Source: Luscinia megarhynchos
Lineage: Eukaryota > Chordata > Aves > Passeriformes > Turdidae
NCBI GenBank assembly: GCA_034336665.1
Contig: CM067584.1
Location: 2,728,001 to 2,792,000 of the forward strand
Direction of reading: 5' to 3'
DNA length: 64,000 nucleotides
The notes beneath the pieces were generated by a model. The model ran no database searches and was not told the origin of the DNA. It was given only the letters and a program-made list of their open reading frames with translations. This document shows positions 44,809-64,000 of the stretch, piece after piece. The position numbers and the translations under genes were made by a program. How positions within the stretch are numbered: the stretch's first letter is position 1; each line of letters begins with the position of its first letter.

Positions 44809-64000
<19,192 letters not shown>

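Overview
The window is vertebrate, and the evidence points to a bird, probably a passerine, on a GC-rich microchromosome. Introns are short with GT-AG borders, CpG-rich stretches are frequent, several LTR-type insertions look avian, and the gene order matches the human 8p21.3 block HR - REEP4 - LGI3 - SFTPC - BMP1 in both order and orientation. Genes were identified by comparing translated exons with remembered family sequences. No search was run.

Layout. (1) 1-3.66 kb: three G-rich minisatellites around a CpG/CCAAT/NRF-1 promoter at about 2.1-2.5 kb that reads to the left and probably belongs to the next minus-strand gene. (2) 3.8-15.4 kb, minus: HR (hairless, a KDM3/JmjC-family nuclear corepressor), 18 coding exons plus a 5' leader that carries the conserved HR upstream ORF. 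Two solo LTRs sit in the introns on either side of one JmjC exon. (3) 15.4-25.4 kb: intergenic, filled with minisatellites and ending in a 1.3-kb AT-rich simple-sequence block. (4) 25.5-29.6 kb, minus: REEP4, complete in 8 exons. (5) 30.85-35.94 kb, minus: LGI3, complete in 8 exons, with a minisatellite in its 3' UTR. (6) 36.7-37.95 kb, plus: SFTPC (surfactant protein C), complete in 5 exons. (7) 39.6-42.0 kb, plus: a tandem SFTPC paralogue with the same 5-exon structure, whose cytosolic N-terminus has become a very cysteine-rich domain (about 33 Cys). (8) 44.8 kb to the right edge, plus: BMP1 (procollagen C-proteinase), first nine coding exons (signal peptide, prodomain, astacin protease, most of CUB1). 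The rest lies outside the window.

These genes are not one pathway. SFTPC and its neighbour are a local BRICHOS-family duplication, BMP1 is a secreted matrix protease, LGI3 is a secreted LRR/EPTP ligand, REEP4 is an ER-shaping protein and HR is a nuclear corepressor.

Two properties dominate the non-coding DNA. About a third of the window is tandem repeat by my boundaries, with more than 30 separate arrays of 8-60 bp units, often one per intron. Four otherwise well-conserved coding exons also carry an apparent single-base frameshift (two in HR, one in the SFTPC paralogue, one in BMP1 exon 1). This looks more like consensus error in GC-rich sequence than four independent gene losses, but needs raw reads to settle.

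The most notable observations are the Cys-rich SFTPC paralogue, conservation of the HR upstream ORF in a bird, loss of the histidine iron ligand in the HR JmjC domain, and minisatellites that appear to have grown inside LTR U3 regions.
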